Numbered from the stretch's first letter, positions 1 through 6,480 are shown. The stretch is 8,635 nt of DNA from Clostridia bacterium (GCA_017650795.1 JAGCEE010000239.1:1-8635); one strand, 5' to 3'. Notes: generated from the sequence alone by a model not told the origin. Made by a program: numbers and translations.

Positions 1-12
1 TATTTTGAACGA

Positions 13-131
13 GTCTTGGTGACAATAGAGAGAAGGAGCACCTGTACACATTCCGAACACAGAAGTTAAGCTTCTCATCGCAGAAAATACTTGGCTGGCG
101 ACGGCCCGGAAAGATATGACATTGCCAAGAT
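13..131 (+). rRNA. rrf: 5S ribosomal RNA
   Basis: This is a 5S rRNA gene of about 119 nt, the large-subunit RNA that packs against 23S rRNA and ribosomal proteins of the central protuberance. The 5' TCTTGG (14-19) pairs with CCAAGA (125-130) to close helix I. The most conserved stretch of bacterial 5S, CCGAACACaGAAGTTAAG, is present at 53-70, and the TACTTGG(C) segment typical of helix IV is at 88-95. It is followed at once by a strong intrinsic terminator, as expected for the last gene of an rRNA operon; 16S and 23S would lie to the left, outside the window. The exact ends are set by helix I pairing and may be off by 1-2 nt. Confidence 0.94.
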
Positions 132-134
132 ACC

Positions 135-167
135 AAAAAGGTGAAGCAAACGCTTCACCTTTTTTTT
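135..167 (+). terminator. Intrinsic terminator of the 5S/rRNA operon
   Basis: A 9-bp stem AGGTGAAGC (139-147) / GCTTCACCT (152-160) has the four-base loop AAAC and is preceded by A-run 135-139 and followed by eight T residues (160-167). The flanking A/T runs extend the stem. It begins four bases after the 5S gene and is a very convincing Rho-independent terminator. Confidence 0.93.
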
Positions 168-202
168 CATTTTAAAAAAATGAAAAGCAAACAAAGTTTG
201 CC

Positions 203-308
203 GTATCTAACGGCAATGACTTTAGGCATCGTCGCACCTGAGCAAATACTGCGCTATCGCTCCGTGCTTGCCTCCTAGTGCTCCTCGTAATGACATTGCC
301 AAGATACC
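203..308. repeat. Putative MITE-like intergenic repeat with imperfect inverted ends
   Basis: The left arm GTATCTaacGGCAATGAC (203-220) is repeated in inverted form at the right end, where the complement of 290-308 reads tGGTATCTTGGCAATGTCAT; GTATCT and GGCAATG match in both arms. The interior read on the minus strand contains GTCATTACGAGGAGC. This resembles the dispersed intergenic repeat family with a GTCATTGCGAGGAGC core that I recall from many bacterial genomes. It holds no open reading frame. The right arm coincides with a copy of the 5S tail. The element class is inferred; no second genomic copy is visible in this window. Confidence 0.45.
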
Positions 309-311
309 AAA
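290..311 (+). repeat. 22-bp exact duplicate of the 5S 3' tail
   Basis: Positions 290-311 repeat 116-137 exactly: ATGACATTGCCAAGATACC plus three A residues. The first copy spans the last 16 bases of 5S and the six bases after it. Similarity stops abruptly on both sides, so this is not a full second 5S gene. As with the first copy, a terminator hairpin follows immediately, suggesting either a remnant of a second 5S 3' end or a duplication created when the neighbouring repeat inserted. Confidence 0.8.
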
Positions 312-318
312 CAAAAAA

Positions 319-343
319 CACACCCCAACCGGTGTGCTTTTTT
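319..343 (+). terminator. Second intrinsic terminator after the 5S tail repeat
   Basis: Stem CACACC (319-324) / GGTGTG (331-336) with a six-base loop, followed by C and six T residues (338-343). It sits directly after the duplicated 5S tail, mirroring the arrangement at 116-167. It would stop read-through from the rRNA operon before the dehydrogenase gene. Confidence 0.75.
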
Positions 344-370
344 AATGAAAAGTGAAGAGTGTTAAAAATT

Positions 371-420
371 AATAATGAATAGTGAATAATTGCGGACTAT
401 TCATTTAAACATTCATTATT
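371..420. repeat. AT-rich nested palindrome
   Basis: Two overlapping inverted repeats are present. AATGAATAGT (374-383) pairs with ACTATTCATT (396-405), and AATAATGAAT (371-380) pairs with ATTCATTATT (411-420). The two pairings share 374-380 and are mutually exclusive. Similar AATGAATAATGAAT-type palindromes occur as dispersed intergenic repeats in low-GC genomes (recollection). There is no T-tract, so a terminator is unlikely. It lies about 50 bases upstream of the dehydrogenase start. Confidence 0.55.
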
Positions 421-470
421 TATTTTACTATTATTGATTTTTTGGTTAAAATATAATGTAAGGAGATAAT

Positions 471-1274
471 ATGAAAACAGTCGTTATAACTGGCTCTGCC
501 AGAGGATTTGGCTTTGCTATGGCAAAAGATTTTAGAAGGCTCGGTTGCAATATTGTTTTAAGTGATTTAAAGCAAGAAAACTTAGACAAAGCAAAAGAGG
601 AGTTAGAAAAAATGCAAGGCGATGGCAAAGTTTTGTCGGTGGTTTGTGATGTGACAAAAAGTGAAATGCTAGAAAACTTATGGCAAGCAAGCGTAAACGA
701 ATTTGGCGCAGTAGATATTTGGATTAACAATGCTGGCGTAAATCAGCCAGATTTGCCAGTTTGTATGCTTACCGAGGCAGATATAGACTTTTTGTTAAAT
801 GTGGACTTAAAGGGCTCTATAAATGGTAGTAGAATTGCATTTAAACATATGGTAGAGCAAGGCTTTGGGCAAATATATAACATTGAGGGCTACGGCAGTA
901 ATGATGCCATGAAAACCGGACTTACAATATACGGCACGGCAAAAAGGGCAATAACATATTTTACCAAGGCTCTTGCCAAGGAAAGTGAAAACGATTATTC
1001 TGGCACGGTAAAAGTGATGTTATTAACACCTGGCATTATGATAACTGGCTTTTTAACCGAGGCAAATGGTGGTAAAACAAAAGTTGAACTAACGGATAAA
1101 GTAAAAAAGGTATATAATATTTTGGGCGATTTGCCAGAAACAATTTCGGCATATGTTGTTCCAAGAATGTTAAAAAATAAAAAGAATAACAGCAAGATTG
1201 CTTGGCTTACAACTCGCAGAGCATTTGGCAAATTCTTTAAGGCACTATTTAAAAAGAATAATTATTTTGACTAA
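471..1274 (+). CDS. Short-chain dehydrogenase/reductase (NYC1/NOL-like active-site pattern)
   Basis: A 267-residue cytoplasmic oxidoreductase of the classical SDR fold, using a nicotinamide cofactor. Visible motifs are the dinucleotide-binding TGSARGFG (7-14), an acidic D32 after the second beta strand (which favours NADH over NADPH), CDV at 59-61, NNAG (86-89), the structural/catalytic N110, and the YxxxK pair Y154/K158. The catalytic serine is not at its usual place after YNI: the segment reads YNIEGYGS (136-143), so S143 is the candidate. An NMDGAGS-like version of this segment is what I recall from chlorophyll-b-reductase-like SDRs (NYC1/NOL) and bacterial relatives, but chlorophyll is not an expected substrate here. 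The C-terminus is Lys/Phe-rich. AAGGAGA (460-466) is 4-5 nt before the ATG. It appears monocistronic, with a terminator 50 bp downstream. Substrate unknown. Confidence 0.9.
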   Translation: MKTVVITGSARGFGFAMAKDFRRLGCNIVLSDLKQENLDKAKEELEKMQGDGKVLSVVCDVTKSEMLENLWQASVNEFGAVDIWINNAGVNQPDLPVCMLTEADIDFLLNVDLKGSINGSRIAFKHMVEQGFGQIYNIEGYGSNDAMKTGLTIYGTAKRAITYFTKALAKESENDYSGTVKVMLLTPGIMITGFLTEANGGKTKVELTDKVKKVYNILGDLPETISAYVVPRMLKNKKNNSKIAWLTTRRAFGKFFKALFKKNNYFD

Positions 1275-1326
1275 CAAAAAAAATACCAAAAACATTATAT
1301 ACGTTATTGTGATATTTTGTGTAATT

Positions 1327-1364
1327 AAAATACGGTTAAGGTAAAATTAGCCGTATTTTTTTTT
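1327..1364 (+). terminator. Intrinsic terminator of the dehydrogenase gene
   Basis: Nine-base stem AAAATACGG (1327-1335) / CCGTATTTT (1351-1359), extendable by a G-T and a T-A pair, followed by continuous T to 1364. It isolates the dehydrogenase from the thyX promoter downstream. Confidence 0.9.
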
Positions 1365-1466
1365 GCAAATCTATCTGTTTTTGGTGCAAATTTGCCTTAC
1401 CTTATTAAACTATCTTTTTTTAAATCCAATTTAATAAAAAAAATATATTTTTTTTCGATTTTGGTA

Positions 1467-1495
1467 GTGACAAATGACAACATATATAGTATAAT
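1467..1495 (+). promoter_or_regulatory. Sigma-A promoter of thyX
   Basis: The -35 box GTGACA (1467-1472, five of six consensus bases) and a perfect -10 box TATAAT (1490-1495) are separated by exactly 17 bp. Transcription should start near 1502, giving a leader of about 55 nt. Confidence 0.85.
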
Positions 1496-1505
1496 TCGTC
1501 AAGAT

Positions 1506-1541
1506 TAAAATTAGCCTTTAATTTTATACAAGAGTAAAGGT
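1506..1541 (+). other. thyX leader with two alternative hairpins
   Basis: TAAAATTA (1506-1513) can pair with TAATTTTA (1519-1526) around loop GCCTT. Alternatively CCTTTA (1515-1520) can pair with TAAAGG (1535-1540), with a G1514-T1541 wobble. The two folds exclude each other, and the second ends six bases before the AGGAGG ribosome binding site (1547-1552). A role in translational control is only a possibility; the composition is AT-rich, so chance pairing is plausible. Confidence 0.3.
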
Positions 1542-1556
1542 GCCATAGGAGGAAAA

Positions 1557-2711
1557 ATGGAAATAAAAATTATTGCAAGTACAAAGCCAGGTTATGTGGC
1601 AAAAAAAGAAGAATTTGATGATTTTAGTGGAAAAGTTGCTGGCGTTTGTTATATGACAAATGATTTTGACAGTTTGTTAAACGAACCAAAAGAAAAAACC
1701 GATAAAAGAGTACAATCAACAATGTCTGGTAAACATCATAGTGTTTTTGAGCACGATTATGTGACGCTTAATTTGCAAGGCGTACCAAAACTATTTGCCA
1801 TGGTTTTAAACAACGAAAAAACTTATGTCACTTCGGAAAAATCTGCAAGATATACCAAAATGGTATGCACCGAAGAAGAACAAAAACTATATGACAAATG
1901 GTATGAAATTTTTATAAAGAAAATAAGGCAAAGATATCCAGACGACCAAGGTTTTATGACCGATTTAAGAGTAAAAAAACTCGCCCAAGAGAATGCTAGA
2001 TACATTATTTCGGTTATGACTCCAACAACAATGATTTATACAACTTCATATAGGCAACTAAATTATTTGTGCAACTGGATGCAAGATGAACTTAATAATG
2101 TAAACTCTAAATACTTTATGTTGTTTGATTATTTTGAAAAATTTATTTCTTTTGCCAAATCAAACAATTTATTAGACGAAAGATTGATGAATGATGGCAA
2201 GTTTAGAAAACTTAGTTTAATCAATCAAGGCAAACAAAGAAATGAAATATTTGACGATGTTTATTCTACAAACTATCAAGCAAGTTTTGCATACCTTGCT
2301 CAGGCACAAAGGCACAGAACTCTAAACTACGAAATAAACGACATAAACGTTGGCGAATTCTTTGTTCCAAAAATTCTTTTAAGTGATAATAGTTTAGTAG
2401 ATGAATGGAAAACCGATTTATATAGAGTAAAAAATAATCTTCCACAAGGAACACTAGTAAATATTAACGAACGAGGCACTTACGAAAACTTTGTTTTAAA
2501 ACTTAAAGAAAGATTATGCTCTTGCGCACAATTAGAAATTGACAATAAAACAAGAGAACTTTTATTAAAATATTACAATGCGACCACAAACGAAGACATT
2601 AAAAACGACATAAAAGCAAGACTAATGGGTAGCAGATGCACATTTAAAGATTTTACTTGTGAAACGCCATGTGGCTTTGCTGATGGAATTAAGGGCGAAA
2701 GAGATATATAA
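1557..2711 (+). CDS. thyX: Long, internally duplicated FAD-dependent thymidylate synthase (ThyX)
   Basis: ThyX methylates dUMP to dTMP using methylenetetrahydrofolate and FAD/NADPH. Usual ThyX proteins are 210-260 residues; this one has 384 and reads as two ThyX-like halves. The N-half (about 25-205) has HHSVFEH (60-66), SEKSARY (93-99), ENAR (145-148) and SYRQL (164-168), matching the family's dUMP-binding segments, but NEK (86-88) replaces the RHR motif. The C-half (about 225-384) has an intact RHR in QRHRTLNYE (251-259) and AQLEI (324-328), but lacks the S-x-R and NxR arginines. So the two halves look complementary, like a fused dimer with one site. The tail carries C361, C368 and C372. 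AGGAGG is 4 nt before the ATG. It has its own promoter and terminator. Domain assignment is by eye against my memory of Thermotoga ThyX. Confidence 0.88.
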   Translation: MEIKIIASTKPGYVAKKEEFDDFSGKVAGVCYMTNDFDSLLNEPKEKTDKRVQSTMSGKHHSVFEHDYVTLNLQGVPKLFAMVLNNEKTYVTSEKSARYTKMVCTEEEQKLYDKWYEIFIKKIRQRYPDDQGFMTDLRVKKLAQENARYIISVMTPTTMIYTTSYRQLNYLCNWMQDELNNVNSKYFMLFDYFEKFISFAKSNNLLDERLMNDGKFRKLSLINQGKQRNEIFDDVYSTNYQASFAYLAQAQRHRTLNYEINDINVGEFFVPKILLSDNSLVDEWKTDLYRVKNNLPQGTLVNINERGTYENFVLKLKERLCSCAQLEIDNKTRELLLKYYNATTNEDIKNDIKARLMGSRCTFKDFTCETPCGFADGIKGERDI

Positions 2712-2730
2712 TTAAATAATCTAAAATAAT

Positions 2731-2769
2731 AAAAATATGCACAGTTTTTATTTTGTGCATATTTTTTTT
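2731..2769. terminator. Bidirectional terminator between convergent genes
   Basis: A perfect 13-bp stem AAAAATATGCACA (2731-2743) / TGTGCATATTTTT (2754-2766) with a ten-base loop. T-runs lie on the right for + transcripts (thyX), and the A-run on the left gives a T-run for minus transcripts (CYTH gene). It fills almost the whole 61-bp gap between the two stop codons. Confidence 0.9.
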
Positions 2770-2772
2770 AAT

Positions 2773-3519
2773 TTATTCCGTAGTTTTTTTCTTTTTTTCT
2801 GGTTTCTTTTTTGGTTTTGGCTCAATCACTATTTGCTTTGTGACATTACGAGCAAAATCAAATGGGTTTTCATTTATTTCTAAAAACTCTTTACAGTTTC
2901 TTTGAAGGAGTTCATTAAACTTATTAAACTCATCTAAAAACAAAGATATATTTTCACTGTCTAGTTTTACCGTTAAGCCCGATACATTGTATGTTCGTCT
3001 TGTTTCTAAATTTTTTATGCTTGTGGATTCTTCGGCAAGGCTAACTCTCATACCTGTTCCACTAATAATGTTGTATATTTTTGCCTTTGTTGTGACAATT
3101 ATATTTGGGTTTGCATTGTTTATAACATTTTCCAAATCGATAGAAAATGGAGTAGAAAATAGTGCGGTTATGCCGTCTTTAATGTAAAAGGCATGATCCG
3201 AAAGAGTATCTTGAATTCCAATTTTATGAACAAAAACTTCTTTTTCTAACTTATTTAATACTTTTGACAAAAAAGCAGTATTTTCTACTTTAAAAAATAT
3301 GTTTTTTCCTTCTTCAAACTTAGACAAAACTATCCCAGATCTACTTAGTAAATGGTCAGGAGTATCGTAATATGTTTCTTTTACCACTTCACTGCCAAGA
3401 TACAATGTTTTTTGAAATCTGAGTGACTTTAAAAAACCCCTAAGATTTTTAAAACCAGCAATGCCAGCTTCCTCATATTTTCGTGTTATTTTTGAATTTA
3501 TTTTTACAAAATAGCTCAC
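2773..3519 (-). CDS. Degenerate CYTH/triphosphate-tunnel domain protein
   Basis: A 248-residue soluble protein. The segment TYYDTPDHLLSRSGIVLSKF (49-68) followed by NIFFKVE (73-79) fits the CYTH pattern YFDTpd..L...g..LRiR....lxlK, and SGLTVKLDSENISLFLDEF (180-198) fits the later ELK-type strand and helix of the same fold. CYTH (TTM) proteins hydrolyse or make triphosphate compounds inside a charged barrel. Here the N-terminal ExExK motif is not recognisable (the start reads VKINSKITRK), and the usual LRxR arginines read LSKF, so catalysis is doubtful and a binding role is possible. The C-terminus is a Lys/Pro-rich tail (235-246). The start is GTG (3519-3517) with AAGGGG (3531-3526) 6 nt upstream; an ATG two bases earlier is out of frame. 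It shares a bidirectional terminator with thyX. Confidence 0.72.
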   Translation of the reverse strand: MSYFVKINSKITRKYEEAGIAGFKNLRGFLKSLRFQKTLYLGSEVVKETYYDTPDHLLSRSGIVLSKFEEGKNIFFKVENTAFLSKVLNKLEKEVFVHKIGIQDTLSDHAFYIKDGITALFSTPFSIDLENVINNANPNIIVTTKAKIYNIISGTGMRVSLAEESTSIKNLETRRTYNVSGLTVKLDSENISLFLDEFNKFNELLQRNCKEFLEINENPFDFARNVTKQIVIEPKPKKKPEKKKKTTE

Positions 3520-3649
3520 ATTTCACCCCTTATAATTATAGAATAACAAAACTAATAAAAATAATCAAATTTTTTTATTCATAATTTTATTATATAATTA
3601 TTTACGATATTATGAATATTACTCCAAATATTCAATAATCATCAATTAT

Positions 3650-3678
3650 TTGACATTTATGGCCAAATCGTTTATACT
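3650..3678 (+). promoter_or_regulatory. Strong sigma-A promoter of the oxoamine synthase gene
   Basis: A perfect TTGACA (3650-3655), a 17-bp spacer, and TATACT (3673-3678, five of six). Start of transcription is expected near 3685. The short leader ends in an excellent ribosome binding site, GGAGGAAGG (3702-3710). One of the best promoters in the window. Confidence 0.9.
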
Positions 3679-3712
3679 ATAAACAATATCCGTTTTTATT
3701 TGGAGGAAGGTT

Positions 3713-4894
3713 ATGGATTTATTTCAAAAAACCGAAGGGGAACATTTATGGGATATTATTCAAAAAAATAATATTTATCCATATTTTCATGAACTTAGGT
3801 CAGGTCAAGACACAATAGTAGATATGGAGGGTATTAGAACCGTTATGATCGGTAGCAACAACTACCTTGGTCTTACTTCTCACCCAGATGTAATCGCTGC
3901 GGGTGTTGAAGCAATAAAACAATATGGTAGTGGTTGTAGTGGTAGTAGGTTCTTAAACGGAACACTAGATATTCACGTTAAACTTGAAAAAGAACTTGCA
4001 GAGTTTTTGCATAAAGAAGCATGTGTGACATTCTCTACTGGTTTTCAAAGCAATCTTGGAATAATCTCTGCAATCGCTGGAAGAAATGATGTTATTTTAT
4101 GCGATAAAGAAAACCATGCAAGTATTTATGATGGTTGTAGGCTTAGTTATGCAAAACTAATAAGATACGAACACAGTGATATGGAAGACCTAGAAGCAAA
4201 ACTTAAAGAAGTGCCAGACGACAAAGGTATTTTAATTGTCACCGATGGTGTGTTTAGCATGAGTGGAGAAATCTGCAAATTGCCAGAAATTGTTAAGTTG
4301 GCAAAAAAATATGGCGCAAGAACAATGGTTGATGATGCCCATGGTCTTGGCGTTTTAGGTGCTCACGGCAGAGGAACTGCCGAATATTTTGGCCTAGAAG
4401 ACCAGGTAGATATTTATATGGGAACATTTAGTAAGTCACTTGCATCACTTGGTGGATATATGGCAAGTACCAAAAAGGTTGTAGAGTATGTTAAGCACAC
4501 TTCAAGACCATACATATTTAGCGCAAGTATAACTCCTGCAAGTGTTGCAACTGCAAGGGCAGCACTAAAAATTTTAAGAGAGCACCCAGAAAGACCAAAA
4601 GCACTATTAGACATTTCTGCTTACATGAGAGAAGGCCTTAAAAAACTTGGCGTTAAAGTTATTGACGCAAACACTCCAATAATTTCTATTCTTGTTTATG
4701 ATGACGAAAAAGCATTTGTTGCTTGCAAGATGTTATTAGAACGAGGAGTTTATGTAAATTCTTCTGTATCGCCAGCTGTTCCAGTTGGTCAGGCTTTGCT
4801 TAGAACATCTTATACTGCAACGCATACAAAAGAACAAATGGATTACGCAATGAAACAAATTAAAGAAGTTCTAGACATTTTGGGTGTAAAATAG
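3713..4894 (+). CDS. PLP-dependent alpha-oxoamine synthase, serine palmitoyltransferase-like
   Basis: A 393-residue cytosolic fold-type I PLP enzyme of the family that condenses an amino acid with an acyl-CoA (SPT, KBL, BioF, HemA). Visible features are GSNNYLGL (47-54), GSGCSGSRFLNGTLDIH (72-88), H135 in NHAS (stacks on PLP), GVFSMSG (179-185), VDDAHGLGVLG (206-216) with D207 and H210, the Schiff-base lysine K241 in MGTFSKSLASLGG, and R364 for the substrate carboxylate. The TFSKSLASLGG lysine loop, IYPYF near the N-terminus and YIFSAS (267-272) match my memory of Bacteroides-type serine palmitoyltransferase better than KBL (TLGKALGGA) or BioF. SPT makes 3-ketodihydrosphingosine from serine and palmitoyl-CoA. 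No acyl-carrier protein or other sphingolipid gene is adjacent, so glycine C-acetyltransferase activity remains possible. It is a single-gene unit with its own promoter. Confidence 0.85.
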   Translation: MDLFQKTEGEHLWDIIQKNNIYPYFHELRSGQDTIVDMEGIRTVMIGSNNYLGLTSHPDVIAAGVEAIKQYGSGCSGSRFLNGTLDIHVKLEKELAEFLHKEACVTFSTGFQSNLGIISAIAGRNDVILCDKENHASIYDGCRLSYAKLIRYEHSDMEDLEAKLKEVPDDKGILIVTDGVFSMSGEICKLPEIVKLAKKYGARTMVDDAHGLGVLGAHGRGTAEYFGLEDQVDIYMGTFSKSLASLGGYMASTKKVVEYVKHTSRPYIFSASITPASVATARAALKILREHPERPKALLDISAYMREGLKKLGVKVIDANTPIISILVYDDEKAFVACKMLLERGVYVNSSVSPAVPVGQALLRTSYTATHTKEQMDYAMKQIKEVLDILGVK

Positions 4895-4918
4895 AATTCT
4901 TTAGTAATATTTTAAAGT

Positions 4919-4953
4919 TTCGCATAGGTAGCAAATATCTATGCGAATTATTA
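4919..4953 (+). terminator. Probable terminator hairpin after the oxoamine synthase gene
   Basis: Nine-bp stem TTCGCATAG (4919-4927) / CTATGCGAA (4939-4947) with an 11-base loop, followed only by the imperfect T-tract TTATTATTG. The stem is strong but the U-run is weak, so it may be a partial terminator or an mRNA 3'-end stabiliser. Confidence 0.55.
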
Positions 4954-5013
4954 TTGTAAAAAATACTAATAAAATACCAATGCTTTATAAAAAAGAATAA
5001 AAAAAAGAGGCTA

Positions 5014-5042
5014 TTGACATTTTTAAAAACTTATGTTAAAAA
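5014..5042 (+). promoter_or_regulatory. Promoter of the diguanylate cyclase gene
   Basis: A perfect -35 TTGACA (5014-5019), a 17-bp spacer and a poor -10 TAAAAA (5037-5042) that is rescued by an upstream extended-10 TGT (5034-5036). The predicted start is near 5049, leaving a leader of about 60 nt. A GGCTA/TAGCC inverted pair (5009-5013 and 5044-5048) brackets the promoter and could be an operator, though five bases is short. Confidence 0.6.
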
Positions 5043-5109
5043 TTAGCCAAAGATTATACAAAAAATACCGGTGTAAAATATATATTTTTTTAATAAAAGG
5101 GTTAAAAAG

Positions 5110-6480
5110 ATGGAAGATAATAAAGTATTTAATGAACACATTGGCGGTATTTCTACAAAAGTTATAATGATACCGCTTTTATTGATTGTTGCAATATTGC
5201 ATGTCATAATGGTTATGCTAATAATTGACGCGTCCCATTCAAATAACAACCTTTCTGATTTAATGAAAAAATCTGGTGAATATCAAATAGATGCAACAAG
5301 CATGATGGCGAGCAACACAGTTTTATCTGAAACGAGTAATGGTTTTATTCAGTCACCAGTGGCGGCAGATAGTTCTACAAATTTTGGACCACTTATTACA
5401 TATGTTGCTGAACTTGACTCGGATAGAAGAAGCCCTAAGGTGGCAGAAAGATTTCAAGGTTATAATGTTAATTACAGCGTTAAATTGTATGTTTCTAAGG
5501 CATCTGAGTTGTCAGAACAATTAGTTGTTATACAAATGCATGCAATATCTGTTATGACAACTGTTTATTCATTGCCACCAATTCCAGCTTTTTCTGTTTT
5601 TTCAAATTATACATTAACACAAGAAGAACAAAGCATGACACCAGAAGAAAGAGTGGCATATGCAAAGAGTTTAATATTAAATAATGAATATGCTCAAAAA
5701 AGATTTTATATTTCTGAAAATATCGAAAATTGTAATAAAGTAATACAACAAACATTCGCCGATGAGCAAGAAAAAACAGAAAAACATGTTGGATTTTTGC
5801 GTGATTTGCTGTGGGTTTCTGGTGTTGCCGTTATAACTATACTTTTAATCGGGTATTTTTCTATTTATTTCTTAATTGTTAGACCATTAGGAGGCTACGC
5901 AAAAGACATATCATTAAATCAAAGTATTAAACACCCAGGAAGAATAATTGAAATGAAGCGTTTGGCAGAATCATTTAATGGCTTGTGGGAATATCGAAAC
6001 AAACAAGAAACTATTTTACGAAGCGAGGCGGAAAATGATGCACTTACAGGGCTACCTAATAGACACTGCTTAGAGCGTGATTTATTAAAGACAGACTTTA
6101 ATGGTAGATTTTTTGCCGTTTTGATGTTTGATGTTAACTTTTTAAAAAGAACTAATGATACACGAGGTCATTTGGCTGGGGATAATTTAATAAGAACTGC
6201 TGCAATGTGTATTAGAGAATGTTTTAATATAAACGAAAATAATAATTGTTATCGAGTGGGTGGCGATGAGTTTATTGTAATTATGCTCGACTGCAAAAAA
6301 GACGAAATAAAAAGAAGAATAGAAAAATTTAATTTAACCCTTGAAAGAGAAGATATATCTATTTCTGTTGGATATGCTTATGCCGATAAGGAAGATAATA
6401 AAAGTTTTAACGACTTAATGGAAGAAGCAGATAAAAACATGTATAAAAACAAAAAACGCATTCATGATAGTTCTAATTAA
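5110..6480 (+). CDS. Membrane-anchored diguanylate cyclase (GGDEF) with extracytoplasmic sensor domain
   Basis: A 456-residue protein that should make c-di-GMP from two GTP. Order: short cytoplasmic N-terminus; TM1 about 17-40; extracytoplasmic domain about 41-232 of no family I recognise, rich in Ser/Asn; TM2 about 234-257; a HAMP-like linker starting VRPLGGY (257-263); a helix with repeated Glu; and a GGDEF domain about 308-450. The catalytic domain is intact by motif: DALTGLPNR (310-318), FDVNFLKRTND (340-350), GHLAGDNL (353-360) and RVGGDEF (382-388). The product-inhibition RxxD motif expected at about 375-378 reads NENN, so I-site feedback appears absent. AAAGGG (5096-5101) is 8 nt before the ATG, a modest ribosome binding site. 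It is a single-gene unit between a promoter and a strong terminator. The ligand of the outer domain is unknown. Confidence 0.93.
   Translation: MEDNKVFNEHIGGISTKVIMIPLLLIVAILHVIMVMLIIDASHSNNNLSDLMKKSGEYQIDATSMMASNTVLSETSNGFIQSPVAADSSTNFGPLITYVAELDSDRRSPKVAERFQGYNVNYSVKLYVSKASELSEQLVVIQMHAISVMTTVYSLPPIPAFSVFSNYTLTQEEQSMTPEERVAYAKSLILNNEYAQKRFYISENIENCNKVIQQTFADEQEKTEKHVGFLRDLLWVSGVAVITILLIGYFSIYFLIVRPLGGYAKDISLNQSIKHPGRIIEMKRLAESFNGLWEYRNKQETILRSEAENDALTGLPNRHCLERDLLKTDFNGRFFAVLMFDVNFLKRTNDTRGHLAGDNLIRTAAMCIRECFNINENNNCYRVGGDEFIVIMLDCKKDEIKRRIEKFNLTLEREDISISVGYAYADKEDNKSFNDLMEEADKNMYKNKKRIHDSSN

Noticed and set aside
452..457. TATAAT just upstream of the dehydrogenase ribosome binding site
   Set aside because: A start 7 nt downstream would leave the Shine-Dalgarno at the very 5' end of the mRNA, and there is no -35 box at 16-18 bp spacing (TTGATT is only 12 bp away). 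AT-rich DNA gives many such matches.
168..470. Search for a small gene or riboswitch in the 5S-dehydrogenase spacer
   Set aside because: Beyond the repeat, terminator and palindrome listed, I see no start codon with a ribosome binding site and no known riboswitch core.
1365..1466. Inverted repeat GCAAATTTGC (1386-1395) upstream of the thyX promoter
   Set aside because: A 10-base AT-rich palindrome about 70 bp upstream of the -35 box with no second copy in similar context; likely chance.
5552..5755. Minus-strand 67-codon hydrophobic frame inside the diguanylate cyclase gene
   Set aside because: It is antisense to a gene with clear motifs, has no ribosome binding site and no family; a shadow frame. 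The same applies to the other antisense or overlapping frames in 446-730, 995-1231, 1823-2005, 2266-2454, 2987-3187, 4414-4614, 5043-5249 and 5339-5524.
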